From positions 1 through 10,363 of the forward strand of contig JBJOKR010000175.1 in the NCBI GenBank assembly GCA_046045995.1: 10,363 nucleotides of DNA, in the 5' to 3' direction. The notes under the pieces were generated by a model that saw only the letters and a list, made by a program, of their open reading frames with translations, searched no databases and was not told where the DNA came from. Source of the stretch: Indioceanicola sp046045995. GTDB taxonomy: Bacteria; Pseudomonadota; Alphaproteobacteria; Azospirillales; Azospirillaceae. The position numbers and the translations under genes are program-made. Shown piece by piece: positions 1 to 7,051 of the stretch (the first letter of the stretch is position 1; every line of letters begins with the position of its first letter).

Positions 1-1867
1 GGACCTGGGGCCGGGCATCAGTGATTCGACGCGCGACACCTATCGCTTCGTCGGCGGGGCCCGGGGCGACATCACCGATTACCTGACCTATGAGGTCGCG
101 GGCAATTACGGCCGGTCGGAGAACAGTACCACCGCCCAGAACTCCGTCCTGTATGACCGTCTGTTCGCCGCCATCGATGTGGTGCGCGGGCCGAACGGCC
201 AGCCCATCTGCCGGTCGGACATCAGCAACCGGCCCCATCCGGGTAGTGAGACCTTCCCGGTCATCGCCCCCGGCTTCTTCAGCTTCCGCCCGGGCGACGG
301 CAGCTGCCGCCCGGTCAACCTGTTCAACGGGGAGAATTCGGTCAGCGGGGAGGCGGTGAGCTTCATCACCACGCCGACGACGACGGAAACCGTCCTTGAA
401 CAGTCGGTCGCGACCGTGATCTTCACCGCCGACAGCAGCCCGTTCTTCGAACTGCCGGGCGGGGCGGTGCAGCTTGTCTTCGGCGGCGAGTACCGGGAGG
501 AGAAGTCCAGCACGGAGTTTGACCCCCTGGTGCTGGGCCTGCTGCCGGAGAATTCGCCCGCCGGCCGGCCTGGGACCTTCATCGGCGATGTTTCCCCGAA
601 CCAGTCGCTGATCTTCGATGCCCAGACCCGCACCTTCAACACCAGCGGCAAGTTTGATGTGAAGGAGCTGTTCGGTGAGATCTCGCTGCCGCTCCTGGCC
701 GACCTGCCCTTCGTGCAGGAGCTGACGGTCGGTGCCGCGGGCCGGTATGCCGATTATTCCACGGTCGGCAGCGCCTTCACCTGGAACGTGAACGGGGCCT
801 GGGCGCCGGTGGATGACCTGCGCTTCCGCGGGTCCTATGCCCGCGCGATCCGCGCGCCGAATATCGATGAGCTGTTCAGCCCGGCCCAGGGTGCCACCTT
901 CCGCCCGAACGATCCCTGCAACGCTTCCACCCGGGCGGGGCTGCGGGCATCGGGTGCTGCCAATGCGGCGAACCGGGAGGCCAACTGCCTGGCGGCCGTA
1001 CGGGCGGCGGGCATCCCGAATGCCGAGCAGTTCCTTGCGAATTATGAGGATCCGCTGACGGCCCGCTTCTCCGGCACCAGCGGCGGCAACCCCGACCTGG
1101 ATAAGGAGACGGCGGATACCTGGACGGTCGGCACGGTGATCGCGCCGCGCTGGCTGGAAGGGCTGTCGATCAGCGCCGATTACTATTCCATCGAGATCGA
1201 GGACGCGATCGCGGCGGTGACGGCGCAGGACATCGTCAACACCTGCTATGACATCGATACCTTCCCCAACCAGTTCTGCGCCCTGTTCGACCGCAACACC
1301 TTCAACAGCGGCGTGCCGGCGACCCAGCAGTCCCCGACCCTGTTCGGCTTCCGCTTCCTGCGGCAGACCCAGCTGAACTTCGGCCGGCTGGAGACATCGG
1401 GCGTTGATTTCACGGTGGCCTACACGCTGCCGCTGTTCGACGGCGATCTGGGCATGCGGGTGAACGGCAACTGGACGGAGAAGCTGAACCGCTTCTTCGA
1501 CCCCATCAACCGTAACCTGGTGAACCCCGGCCTGCATGAGTTGAGCGTGCCGAAATGGTCCGGCCTGGGCACCCTGAGCTACAGCTGGAACGGTCTGACC
1601 CTGGATTACAGCCTGCAGTACATCGGCAAGCAGGCCGTGGCCTCCCAGATCCAGATCGAGCGCATCCAGTCCGAATTCGGGGAGGCGGGCTTCGCCGATC
1701 CGTACTGGGTCCACGGCATCTCCGCCAGCTATGACATCTCGGACAGCATCCAGATCTATGGCGGTGTGAACAACCTGACCAATGAGGAGCCGTATCGCGC
1801 CAGCTCCGCCTACCCGGTCAGCGGTATCGGCCGCTTCTTCTTCCTGGGCGTGGAGACGACGTTCTGA
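1..1867 (+). CDS. TonB-dependent outer-membrane receptor, C-terminal part (5' truncated by window edge)
   Basis: Outer-membrane beta-barrel that takes up a ligand using energy passed from TonB-ExbBD; the ligand cannot be told from sequence. The frame is open from base 2 to the TGA at 1865-1867, giving 621 visible residues with no start, so the signal peptide, TonB box and plug are off the left edge. Seen: alternating aromatic/polar beta-strands throughout; the receptor-typical RAIRAPNIDELF block around visible residues 281-292; the GGNPDLDKETADTWTVG block that usually follows it; and a last strand ending GVETTF with terminal Phe, the outer-membrane insertion signature. There are six cysteines, at visible residues 70/102, 306/329 and 415/426, in stretches that look like surface loops. 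A GTG at 179 is not a real start because the frame runs through it with barrel-like sequence. The gene is followed directly by a strong terminator. The family is sure; substrate classes such as siderophore, cobalamin or glycan remain open. Confidence 0.95.
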   Translation, partial: DLGPGISDSTRDTYRFVGGARGDITDYLTYEVAGNYGRSENSTTAQNSVLYDRLFAAIDVVRGPNGQPICRSDISNRPHPGSETFPVIAPGFFSFRPGDGSCRPVNLFNGENSVSGEAVSFITTPTTTETVLEQSVATVIFTADSSPFFELPGGAVQLVFGGEYREEKSSTEFDPLVLGLLPENSPAGRPGTFIGDVSPNQSLIFDAQTRTFNTSGKFDVKELFGEISLPLLADLPFVQELTVGAAGRYADYSTVGSAFTWNVNGAWAPVDDLRFRGSYARAIRAPNIDELFSPAQGATFRPNDPCNASTRAGLRASGAANAANREANCLAAVRAAGIPNAEQFLANYEDPLTARFSGTSGGNPDLDKETADTWTVGTVIAPRWLEGLSISADYYSIEIEDAIAAVTAQDIVNTCYDIDTFPNQFCALFDRNTFNSGVPATQQSPTLFGFRFLRQTQLNFGRLETSGVDFTVAYTLPLFDGDLGMRVNGNWTEKLNRFFDPINRNLVNPGLHELSVPKWSGLGTLSYSWNGLTLDYSLQYIGKQAVASQIQIERIQSEFGEAGFADPYWVHGISASYDISDSIQIYGGVNNLTNEEPYRASSAYPVSGIGRFFFLGVETTF

Positions 1868-1899
1868 TCAACACCCCGTCAGGGCCGCATCCGGACATG

Positions 1900-1936
1900 A
1901 AAAGGGCGGTGGGGAGCGATCCCCACCGCCTTTTTT
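1900..1936 (+). terminator. Rho-independent terminator after the receptor gene, probably bidirectional
   Basis: A perfect 11-bp GC-rich stem (arms 1905-1915 and 1920-1930) closes on a GCGA tetraloop of the stable GNRA type and is followed by six T at 1931-1936. The stem is preceded by AAAA at 1900-1903, so the complementary strand also reads stem plus T run. It lies 32 bases past the receptor stop and, on the other strand, downstream of convergent sppA, so it could stop both transcripts. Confidence 0.93.
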
Positions 1937-1998
1937 GTTCCAGCAGCCGTTGATCGTGACCGATCACCGGCCGCTTGGTTTTCCCTCAGGCGCCGGGC

Positions 1999-2057
1999 GG
2001 CCGCTCCGCGGCCTTGGCTCACGCGGGCATAAGCCCGCGGGCCGGCGGTCGCCGGCC
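1999..2057. repeat. Cluster of three GC-rich hairpins, REP-like
   Basis: Three short palindromes lie almost end to end: a 6-bp stem 1999-2004/2008-2013 with loop TCC; a 7-bp stem 2022-2028/2033-2039 with loop ATAA; and an 8-bp stem 2040-2047/2050-2057 whose two-base loop means the innermost pair probably opens. None has a T run, so they are not classical terminators. Dense imperfect palindromes between convergent genes resemble dispersed REP-type intergenic repeats. That family assignment is inference, since only one copy is visible here. Confidence 0.5.
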
Positions 2058-2058
2058 T

Positions 2059-2091
2059 CCAGCGGCATGAGTTAACATCTCATGCCGCTGG
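2059..2091. repeat. Perfect 13-bp inverted repeat, 7-base loop
   Basis: Arms 2059-2071 and 2079-2091 are perfectly complementary over 13 bp and enclose the AT-rich loop TTAACAT. It lies 39 bases downstream of the sppA stop on the minus strand. Neither strand has a T run after the stem, so intrinsic termination is unlikely. It could protect the 3' end of sppA mRNA, or be the outer part of the neighbouring hairpin cluster. Confidence 0.7.
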
Positions 2092-2130
2092 TATTACTTT
2101 CCGCGTCCTACGGTTCAGGGCTGCCGTGGG

Positions 2131-3933
2131 TCAGGGCAGCGGGCTCAACACCATTGGCGGCATCATCACGATCATCTCCTCCGGGGAGGTGGCGGTCAGC
2201 CAGGGCAGCAGGGCGCGCACCGCCGGTTCCGCCTCCGCCAGGGCATCGCCCAGCACAGCCTGACGCACGGCCACCCCGGCATCCCCGCCCGCCAGCTCCA
2301 TCAGGTAGTCGATCTGGCTTTTCGGTTCCGGAAAGACAATGGTGCGCAGCGGGGACCCGGGGGCGACGCCGATCAACTCCCGCACCTGGTCCATCGCCAC
2401 GTCATAGCCGCCCAACGCATCCACCAGCCCGAACTCCAGCGCCTGGCGTCCGGTATAGACCCGGCCCTTGGCGATGCGCTCCACCACCGCGGGCTCCAGG
2501 TCGCGGCCGGTGGCCACACCTTGCATGAAGCGGGCATAGGTATCGTCCAGGATGGCGGTCATCCGCGCCCGCTCCCCGTCGGAGAAGGGGGTGTTGGCCG
2601 ACCAGATGCCCGCATTGGCGCCCACCTGGATGCGGGCACTGCCCACGCCCGCCCATTCCATCAACCCGCGTGTCACCAGCTTGCCGTAGACCACACCGAT
2701 GGACCCGGTCAGCGTGCCCGGCTGGGCGACGATGCGGTCGGCATCCATGGCGACCCAATAGCCGCCCGACCCGGCCACATCGGCCATGGAGACGACGACC
2801 GGCTTGCCCGCCGCCTGGGCCCGCTGCACCGCCTGGCGCACCACCTCCGACCCGACGGGGGAACCGCCGGGGCTGTCCACCCGGAACAGGATGGCGCGGA
2901 TGCGCGGATCCTCCGCCGCCTTGTCGATGGCGGCGGCGATGTCGCTGGGGCCGAAGCTTTCCCCGCCGAAGGGGCTGGGGTCGCTTCCCCCGCGCGTGAT
3001 CATGCCGGACCCGATGACGACGGCGACCGACGGGGCGGCCAGCGGGGCCGGGTCCCCGGCGATGCCGGCATAGGTCAGCAGGTCCAGATCCCCGCCCAGC
3101 TCCGCATCGCCCTTGGGATCGATCCCGGCACGGGACAGGGCCTGGGCCCACAACTCCTCATAGCTCCCCAGGCGGTCGATCAGCTTGGCCTCCACCGCCT
3201 CCCGGTCCAGCAGCGGGGCGGTATCCACCGCCGCGCGCACCTGCGCCTCCGTCAGGCCGCGGGCGGCGGCGACATGGGCCACCCATTGGTCGAACAGGTC
3301 GGTCAGCAGGGATGTGGTCACCTCCCGGTTGGCGGGCGTCGGCTCCCGCTCCATGAACTGCTCGGCCGCGGTCTTGTAATCGGTGCGCTTGTCGAACTGC
3401 GGCTCGATCATCAGCTTTTCCAGGGTACCGCGGAAGGTGGGGATGTCGGCCACATAGCCCTGCACCCCCAGCATGCCTACCGGCAGCATCCAGATCTCCT
3501 CGAAGGATGAGGCCAGGTGGTAGGCACCCATCCCGCCGCCGCCTTCCCCGAAATCCTCCGCATGGATCACGGCGAACTTACCGCCCGCGCGGAAGCGGGC
3601 GACGGCATCCCGCACTTCCTGGGTCCCGGCCGGGCCCAGGGTGGTATTGCCCACCCGGGCGACCAGGCCCTTCACCCGCTCATCCTTGGCGGCGCGGTCG
3701 ATGGCACGGACCACGTCGAAGACGGTGGGCTGGCTGTCGCCCAGTAGCCCGGCGATCGGGTCGGTCGCCGGACGCTCCCGCACAGGGCGTTCGAAATCGA
3801 AGGTCAGCACGGTCGCCGACGGTACGGTCGGGGCACCGGGGCTGAAGGCGATCACGGCGCCGATGGCGCCTGCGAACAGCAGGACGGCGATGACACCCAC
3901 CACCGCGAACAACTTGACCAGGAATCGCATCAT
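2131..3933 (-). CDS. sppA: Signal peptide peptidase SppA, 67K type
   Basis: Inner-membrane serine protease that degrades signal peptides left after secretion, with its active site in the periplasm. Read from the ATG at 3933 it has 600 residues, close to the 618 of E. coli SppA. Seen: an N-terminal signal-anchor helix at about residues 5-30; a first S49-type half carrying the catalytic Lys (K187, in TDYKTAAEQF); and a second half carrying the nucleophile Ser (S389, in DVAGSGGYW) followed by QPGTLTGSIGV. The Lys/Ser dyad split between two halves is the known 67K-type arrangement, unlike short 36K SppA. Starts at 3972 (13 residues longer) and 3930 are also in frame. I prefer 3933 because a GGTAG lies seven bases upstream and the protein then begins just before the hydrophobic helix; no Shine-Dalgarno is visible for 3972. 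It is divergent from pabB and convergent with the receptor gene. Family is certain, start moderate. Confidence 0.95.
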   Translation of the reverse strand: MMRFLVKLFAVVGVIAVLLFAGAIGAVIAFSPGAPTVPSATVLTFDFERPVRERPATDPIAGLLGDSQPTVFDVVRAIDRAAKDERVKGLVARVGNTTLGPAGTQEVRDAVARFRAGGKFAVIHAEDFGEGGGGMGAYHLASSFEEIWMLPVGMLGVQGYVADIPTFRGTLEKLMIEPQFDKRTDYKTAAEQFMEREPTPANREVTTSLLTDLFDQWVAHVAAARGLTEAQVRAAVDTAPLLDREAVEAKLIDRLGSYEELWAQALSRAGIDPKGDAELGGDLDLLTYAGIAGDPAPLAAPSVAVVIGSGMITRGGSDPSPFGGESFGPSDIAAAIDKAAEDPRIRAILFRVDSPGGSPVGSEVVRQAVQRAQAAGKPVVVSMADVAGSGGYWVAMDADRIVAQPGTLTGSIGVVYGKLVTRGLMEWAGVGSARIQVGANAGIWSANTPFSDGERARMTAILDDTYARFMQGVATGRDLEPAVVERIAKGRVYTGRQALEFGLVDALGGYDVAMDQVRELIGVAPGSPLRTIVFPEPKSQIDYLMELAGGDAGVAVRQAVLGDALAEAEPAVRALLPWLTATSPEEMIVMMPPMVLSPLP

Positions 3934-4016
3934 GGACCGGCTACCACGCTTGTGACGGAACCCCGACAGCATCGGGCCATGCAGGGTAGCAGGTCGGGGG
4001 ACGGGACGTCACCCCG

Positions 4017-4048
4017 CGGTCTAAAGGGAGGGCCCACGGTCTGAAAGG
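4017..4048. repeat. Imperfect direct repeat, 20-bp period, upstream of pabB promoter
   Basis: CGGTCTAAAGG (4017-4027) recurs as CGGTCTGAAAGG (4037-4048), differing by one inserted G, with starts exactly 20 bp apart, about two helical turns. A 6-bp inverted repeat (4029-4034/4047-4052) overlaps it. The block ends 17 bases before the proposed -35 of pabB and lies upstream of sppA on the other strand, so it could be a regulator binding site. Chance repetition in GC-rich DNA is possible. Confidence 0.35.
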
Positions 4049-4064
4049 CCCTTGCGGCACCCCG

Positions 4065-4093
4065 TTGTTGCGGCGGCGGCTTGGCTGTAATGT
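4065..4093 (+). promoter_or_regulatory. Putative sigma70-type promoter of pabBC
   Basis: TTGTTG at 4065-4070 and TAATGT at 4088-4093 are 17 bp apart, the optimal spacing. Transcription would begin about 7 bases past the -10, near 4100-4102, which is at or next to the ATG at 4102. The -10 overlaps the alternative ATG at 4090, so that start could not be used from this promoter. Assigned by consensus match only. Confidence 0.45.
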
Positions 4094-4101
4094 CCCGTTC
4101 C

Positions 4102-5562
4102 ATGGCGACCGACCCCCATATCCTGTCCCTTGACCTGCCCGATCCCGCGGCCGCCTTCGCCGGTCTGGCGGGGGAGGCGGGGGCCATCCTGCTGGATGGG
4201 GCCGCGGCGGGCGATCCTGCCCGTGCCCGGTATTCCTATGTCTGCATCGCCCCCCGCCGCTGGCTGGAGGTGCGGGACGGCGCCGTCCTGCTGGACGGGG
4301 CGCCTGCGGCGGGCGATCCCTTCGCCCTGATGCAGGGGCTGCTGGGGCCGGTGCAGGCGGCCGTGGCCGGGCTGCCGCCGTTCCAGGGCGGGTTGGCCGG
4401 GTATCTGGGGTATGAGCTGGGGCGCCAACTGGAACGGTTGCCGCCGGCCCAACCGGCAGGCATCGACCTGCCGGACCTGGCCATGGGCCTGTACGACCTG
4501 GTGGCCGCCTGGGATCATGCGACCGGGCAAAGCTGGATCATCGCCCGCGGCGCGGATGCGGAAGCGCAGGCCGCGGCCCTGGCCGAACGGCTGCGCGCCG
4601 GGGCGGCGGCGGAGGATCTGTCCGGGGAGGATGCGCCCCTGCTGGCCGCCCCCGGCTGGCGGGCGGAACTGGCGCCGGACGGGTACCGCGCCGCCGTCTC
4701 CCGCATCCTGGAGTATATCCGCGCGGGCGACATCTATCAGGCCAACATGACCCAGCGGTTCCTGGGTCGTTGCGCGCCCGGAACAACGCCGTGGCAGGCC
4801 TATCGCCGCCTGCGCCCGCGCACGGCCGCCCCCTTTTCCGCCTTCCTGAACCTGGGGCGGGGGCGGGCCATCGCTTCCGGCTCCCCCGAGCGGTTCCTGC
4901 GCCTTGGGGCCGATGGCGGGATCGAGACCCGGCCCATCAAGGGCACCCGCCCCCGCGGCGCCACAGCGGCGGAGGATGAGCGTCTGGCCCGCGACCTTCT
5001 GGCATCGGAGAAGGACCGGGCGGAAAACCTGATGATCGTGGACCTGCTGCGCAACGATCTGTCGCGGGTGGCGACAGTGGGCAGCGTTCGGGTGCCCAGC
5101 CTGTGGGGGCTGGAGAGCTACCGCACGGTCCACCACCTGACCAGCGTCGTCACCGCGGCCTTGCGGCCCGGGCTGGGCCCGGTGGATCTTCTGCGCGCGG
5201 CCTTCCCTGGCGGGTCGATCACGGGGGCGCCGAAGATCCGGGCGATGGAGATCATACGCGAGCTGGAGCCCGCGCGCCGCGGCCCCTATTGCGGGTCCGT
5301 CGCCTGGATCGGGCGGGATGGGGCGATGGACAGTTCCATCGTCATCCGCACCCTGGCCTTCGCCGGCGGTCTGGTCCAGGCCCAAGCGGGTGGGGGCATC
5401 GTCGCCGACAGCGATCCGGAGGCGGAGTACCAGGAATGCCTGACCAAGGTGCTGGCGATGCTGACCGCCCTGGACCCCGCCATGGCCTGGCCCCCTGTCG
5501 CGGCTTACCCGGGTGGGGGGTCGCTATTCGATGGGACAGCGATCGATGTGGCAGCGGAATGA
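4102..5562 (+). CDS. pabB: Aminodeoxychorismate synthase component I (PabB)
   Basis: Cytosolic enzyme that converts chorismate plus ammonia (from glutamine via PabA/TrpG) to 4-amino-4-deoxychorismate, the first step to p-aminobenzoate and folate. From the ATG at 4102 it has 486 residues. Seen: an N-terminal region with ARARYSYVCIAP (about 41-51), then the chorismate-binding domain with DIYQANMTQRF (210-220), SGSPERF (259-265), PIKGTRPRG (278-286), ENLMIVDLLRNDLSR (308-322), FPGGSITGAPKIRAMEII (368-385) and a GGGIVADSDPEAEYQE end. The Lys in PIKGT (K280) marks PabB: it aligns with the nucleophilic lysine of E. coli PabB, where anthranilate synthase TrpE usually has Ala. A tail of about 27 residues follows the usual family end. 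TTG 4081 and ATG 4090 are alternative starts, but no Shine-Dalgarno precedes any of the three. It overlaps pabC by 4 bp, and no pabA lies in the window. Confidence 0.93.
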   Translation: MATDPHILSLDLPDPAAAFAGLAGEAGAILLDGAAAGDPARARYSYVCIAPRRWLEVRDGAVLLDGAPAAGDPFALMQGLLGPVQAAVAGLPPFQGGLAGYLGYELGRQLERLPPAQPAGIDLPDLAMGLYDLVAAWDHATGQSWIIARGADAEAQAAALAERLRAGAAAEDLSGEDAPLLAAPGWRAELAPDGYRAAVSRILEYIRAGDIYQANMTQRFLGRCAPGTTPWQAYRRLRPRTAAPFSAFLNLGRGRAIASGSPERFLRLGADGGIETRPIKGTRPRGATAAEDERLARDLLASEKDRAENLMIVDLLRNDLSRVATVGSVRVPSLWGLESYRTVHHLTSVVTAALRPGLGPVDLLRAAFPGGSITGAPKIRAMEIIRELEPARRGPYCGSVAWIGRDGAMDSSIVIRTLAFAGGLVQAQAGGGIVADSDPEAEYQECLTKVLAMLTALDPAMAWPPVAAYPGGGSLFDGTAIDVAAE

Positions 5563-6311
5563 CCCTGGTCTGGCTTGACGGCGCCCTGATCCCGGCGGGG
5601 GAGGCGCGGATCGATCCGGCCGATCGCGGCTTCCTTCTGAGCGACGGGGTGTTCGAAACCCTGTGCCATCGGGGCGACAGAATACACCGGTTGGCTGCCC
5701 ACCTGGCCCGGTTGCGCGACGGCTGCCGCATCCTGGGCATTCCGCTGGACCGCACGGACGATGCCCTGGCCGACGGGCTGGCGGCGGTGGCCCAGGCTCC
5801 GTTCGCCCAAGGGGGCGGTTGTTCCCTGCGCCTGACCGTCACGGCCGGGGTGGGGCGGCGGGGCCTGCTGCGATCGCCGGGAATGCGGCCCACCGTCCTG
5901 ATCACGGCGGCCCCCTTGCCGGCCCCGCCGGGCCCGGCCCGCCTGATCATCGCCACGGTCACCCGCCGGAACGAACATTCGCCCCTGTCGCGGGTGAAAT
6001 CCCTGAACTACCTGGACGGGATCCTGGCGCGCGAGGAGGCGGCAGCGCGCGGGGCGGACGATGCCGTGCTGTTGAACACCGCCGGCCGGGTGGCGGAGGC
6101 GACGGCCGCCAACCTGTTCCTGGAGATCGACTGCACCTGGGTCACCCCGCCGGTATCGGAAGGGGCGCTGCCCGGCACCATGCGGGCGGCGATGATCGTC
6201 GCCTGGGGGGCGGTGGAACGGCCGGTCACGGTCGCGGACCTGCACCGGGCCGACCGCATTGTCCTGACCAATGCGCTTGGCCTGAGGGACGTGGCGGGCA
6301 TCCAGGCCTGA
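5559..6311 (+). CDS. pabC: Aminodeoxychorismate lyase (PabC), class IV aminotransferase fold
   Basis: PLP enzyme that splits 4-amino-4-deoxychorismate into p-aminobenzoate and pyruvate, following PabB. It has 250 residues, slightly shorter than the roughly 270 of E. coli PabC. Seen: an N-terminal WLDGALIP and DRGFLLSDGVFETL block typical of fold-type IV; the PLP lysine K147 in SRVKSLNYLDGILAREEA; a conserved Glu (E180) in GRVAEATAANLF; and a C-terminal GTMR plus LTNALGL block. The family also contains D-amino acid and branched-chain aminotransferases, and the K147 region alone would not exclude these; adjacency to pabB makes PabC much the best call. The start ATG sits in the sequence ATGA shared with the pabB stop, so translational coupling is likely. 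Only a weak ribosome binding site (GGCAGCGGA) is visible. The stop lies 16 bp from the stop of the convergent cold-shock gene. Confidence 0.88.
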   Translation: MTLVWLDGALIPAGEARIDPADRGFLLSDGVFETLCHRGDRIHRLAAHLARLRDGCRILGIPLDRTDDALADGLAAVAQAPFAQGGGCSLRLTVTAGVGRRGLLRSPGMRPTVLITAAPLPAPPGPARLIIATVTRRNEHSPLSRVKSLNYLDGILAREEAAARGADDAVLLNTAGRVAEATAANLFLEIDCTWVTPPVSEGALPGTMRAAMIVAWGAVERPVTVADLHRADRIVLTNALGLRDVAGIQA

Positions 6312-6327
6312 CGCCGGGTCCCATGCC

Positions 6328-6894
6328 CTATTCCAGGTCGATCCACACCGCTTCCCGGCCCTTGGGGCTGGCCACCACGCGCAGGGTCACGCGCTGGCCT
6401 GTATCCAGCGGGCCCAGGCCGCAGCGGCGGAGCGTGTTCATGTGGATGAACACATCCTTCTCCCCGTCATCGGCCAGGACGAAACCGAAACCCTTGTCCG
6501 TCTTGAACCATTTGACCGTGCCCGCCAGTTCCACCTCCGGCCCGTCGGGGGCGGGGGGGCCACCGCGGTCTCTGCGTGGGGCGGCGGCGGGGGCGCCGCC
6601 CACCACATCGACGATGCGGACCACCTGGGGCCCCTTCGGCCCAGGCCCGATCACACAGATGATCTGCTGCCCTTCCGCCAACTCGGCCAGGCCGGCCCGG
6701 CTCAACACACTGGCATGCAGGAAGGCGTCCTCCCCCCCGTCATCGGGGGCAACGAAGCCAAAGCCCTTCGTGGCGTTGAACCATTTCACCCGGGCAGGCC
6801 CAGGCAGCGACTCACCGCCGGCGGGCGGAAAAGAGAAGGCGTCACGCGACACGACATCGACCCCCTCACCCACGGTGGTGGTGAAAGAAACCAC
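6328..6894 (-). CDS. Protein with two cold-shock domains
   Basis: Nucleic-acid-binding protein of the CspA superfamily, probably cytosolic; family members melt RNA secondary structure or act as antiterminators. It has 188 residues, against about 70 for single-domain Csp. Seen: a 32-residue N-terminal extension; CSD1 (about 33-97) with KWFN, RNP1 KGFGFV (43-48) and RNP2 DAFLH (56-60); a Pro/Gly/Ala/Arg-rich linker (about 98-121) with the basic PRRDRGG; and CSD2 (about 123-188) with KWFK, RNP1 KGFGFV (134-139) and RNP2 DVFIH (147-151). Both domains keep the aromatic RNA-stacking surface. The start is GTG at 6894, with GGGGA six bases upstream and an in-frame stop at 6919-6921, so there is little room for a longer form. 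Two-domain Csp proteins of this size are known in alphaproteobacteria. Its specific target is unknown. Confidence 0.92.
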   Translation of the reverse strand: MVSFTTTVGEGVDVVSRDAFSFPPAGGESLPGPARVKWFNATKGFGFVAPDDGGEDAFLHASVLSRAGLAELAEGQQIICVIGPGPKGPQVVRIVDVVGGAPAAAPRRDRGGPPAPDGPEVELAGTVKWFKTDKGFGFVLADDGEKDVFIHMNTLRRCGLGPLDTGQRVTLRVVASPKGREAVWIDLE

Positions 6895-6920
6895 CAGCCG
6901 TCCCCAGACTCCCTGAAATC

Positions 6921-6926
6921 ATTACA
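6921..6926 (-). promoter_or_regulatory. Possible -10 element of the cold-shock gene
   Basis: On the minus strand TGTAAT matches the sigma70 -10 at five of six bases and lies 26 bases before the GTG start. A TTGATA (6948-6953 on the plus strand) lies upstream, but its 21-bp spacing is too long for a standard pair. The call therefore rests on the -10 alone and is weak. Confidence 0.25.
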
Positions 6927-7051
6927 CAGTCGGCGCGCCCACGCCAGTATCAACTTGTCCCGGACCTGCCCCTGGAGCCCCGCGATACGCCCCGGGCCGG
7001 GCCTGCGGCTCCGCCCGCCGTACGATCGTGCGGAATGCCGCAATCAAACTC

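Noticed and set aside
1782..2075. Small plus-strand reading frame over the receptor end and hairpin cluster
   Set aside because: It overlaps the receptor's last strands and then crosses the terminator and palindromes; no ribosome binding site or protein-like pattern.
2521..3510. Open frame of 329 codons on the plus strand opposite sppA
   Set aside because: The His/Gly/Arg-rich translation has no recognisable fold, while the minus strand encodes SppA with its catalytic Lys and Ser.
3934..4016. A promoter for sppA on the minus strand
   Set aside because: The best match (GTGACG, 18 bp, TACCCT) is too far from consensus at both boxes to call.
4021..5385. Open frame of 454 codons on the minus strand opposite pabB
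   Set aside because: Low-complexity Gly/Arg/Pro/Gln composition and exact opposition to a gene with all PabB motifs show it is a GC-bias shadow.
5103..5558. Upstream extension of the pabC frame
   Set aside because: The frame is open back to 5103, but this part lies inside pabB and translates to low-complexity sequence. The homologous PabC N-terminus begins at the ATG at 5559.
4102..5562. Anthranilate synthase component I (TrpE)
   Set aside because: The PIKGT motif has the lysine typical of aminodeoxychorismate synthase rather than the alanine of TrpE, and a pabC gene follows directly.
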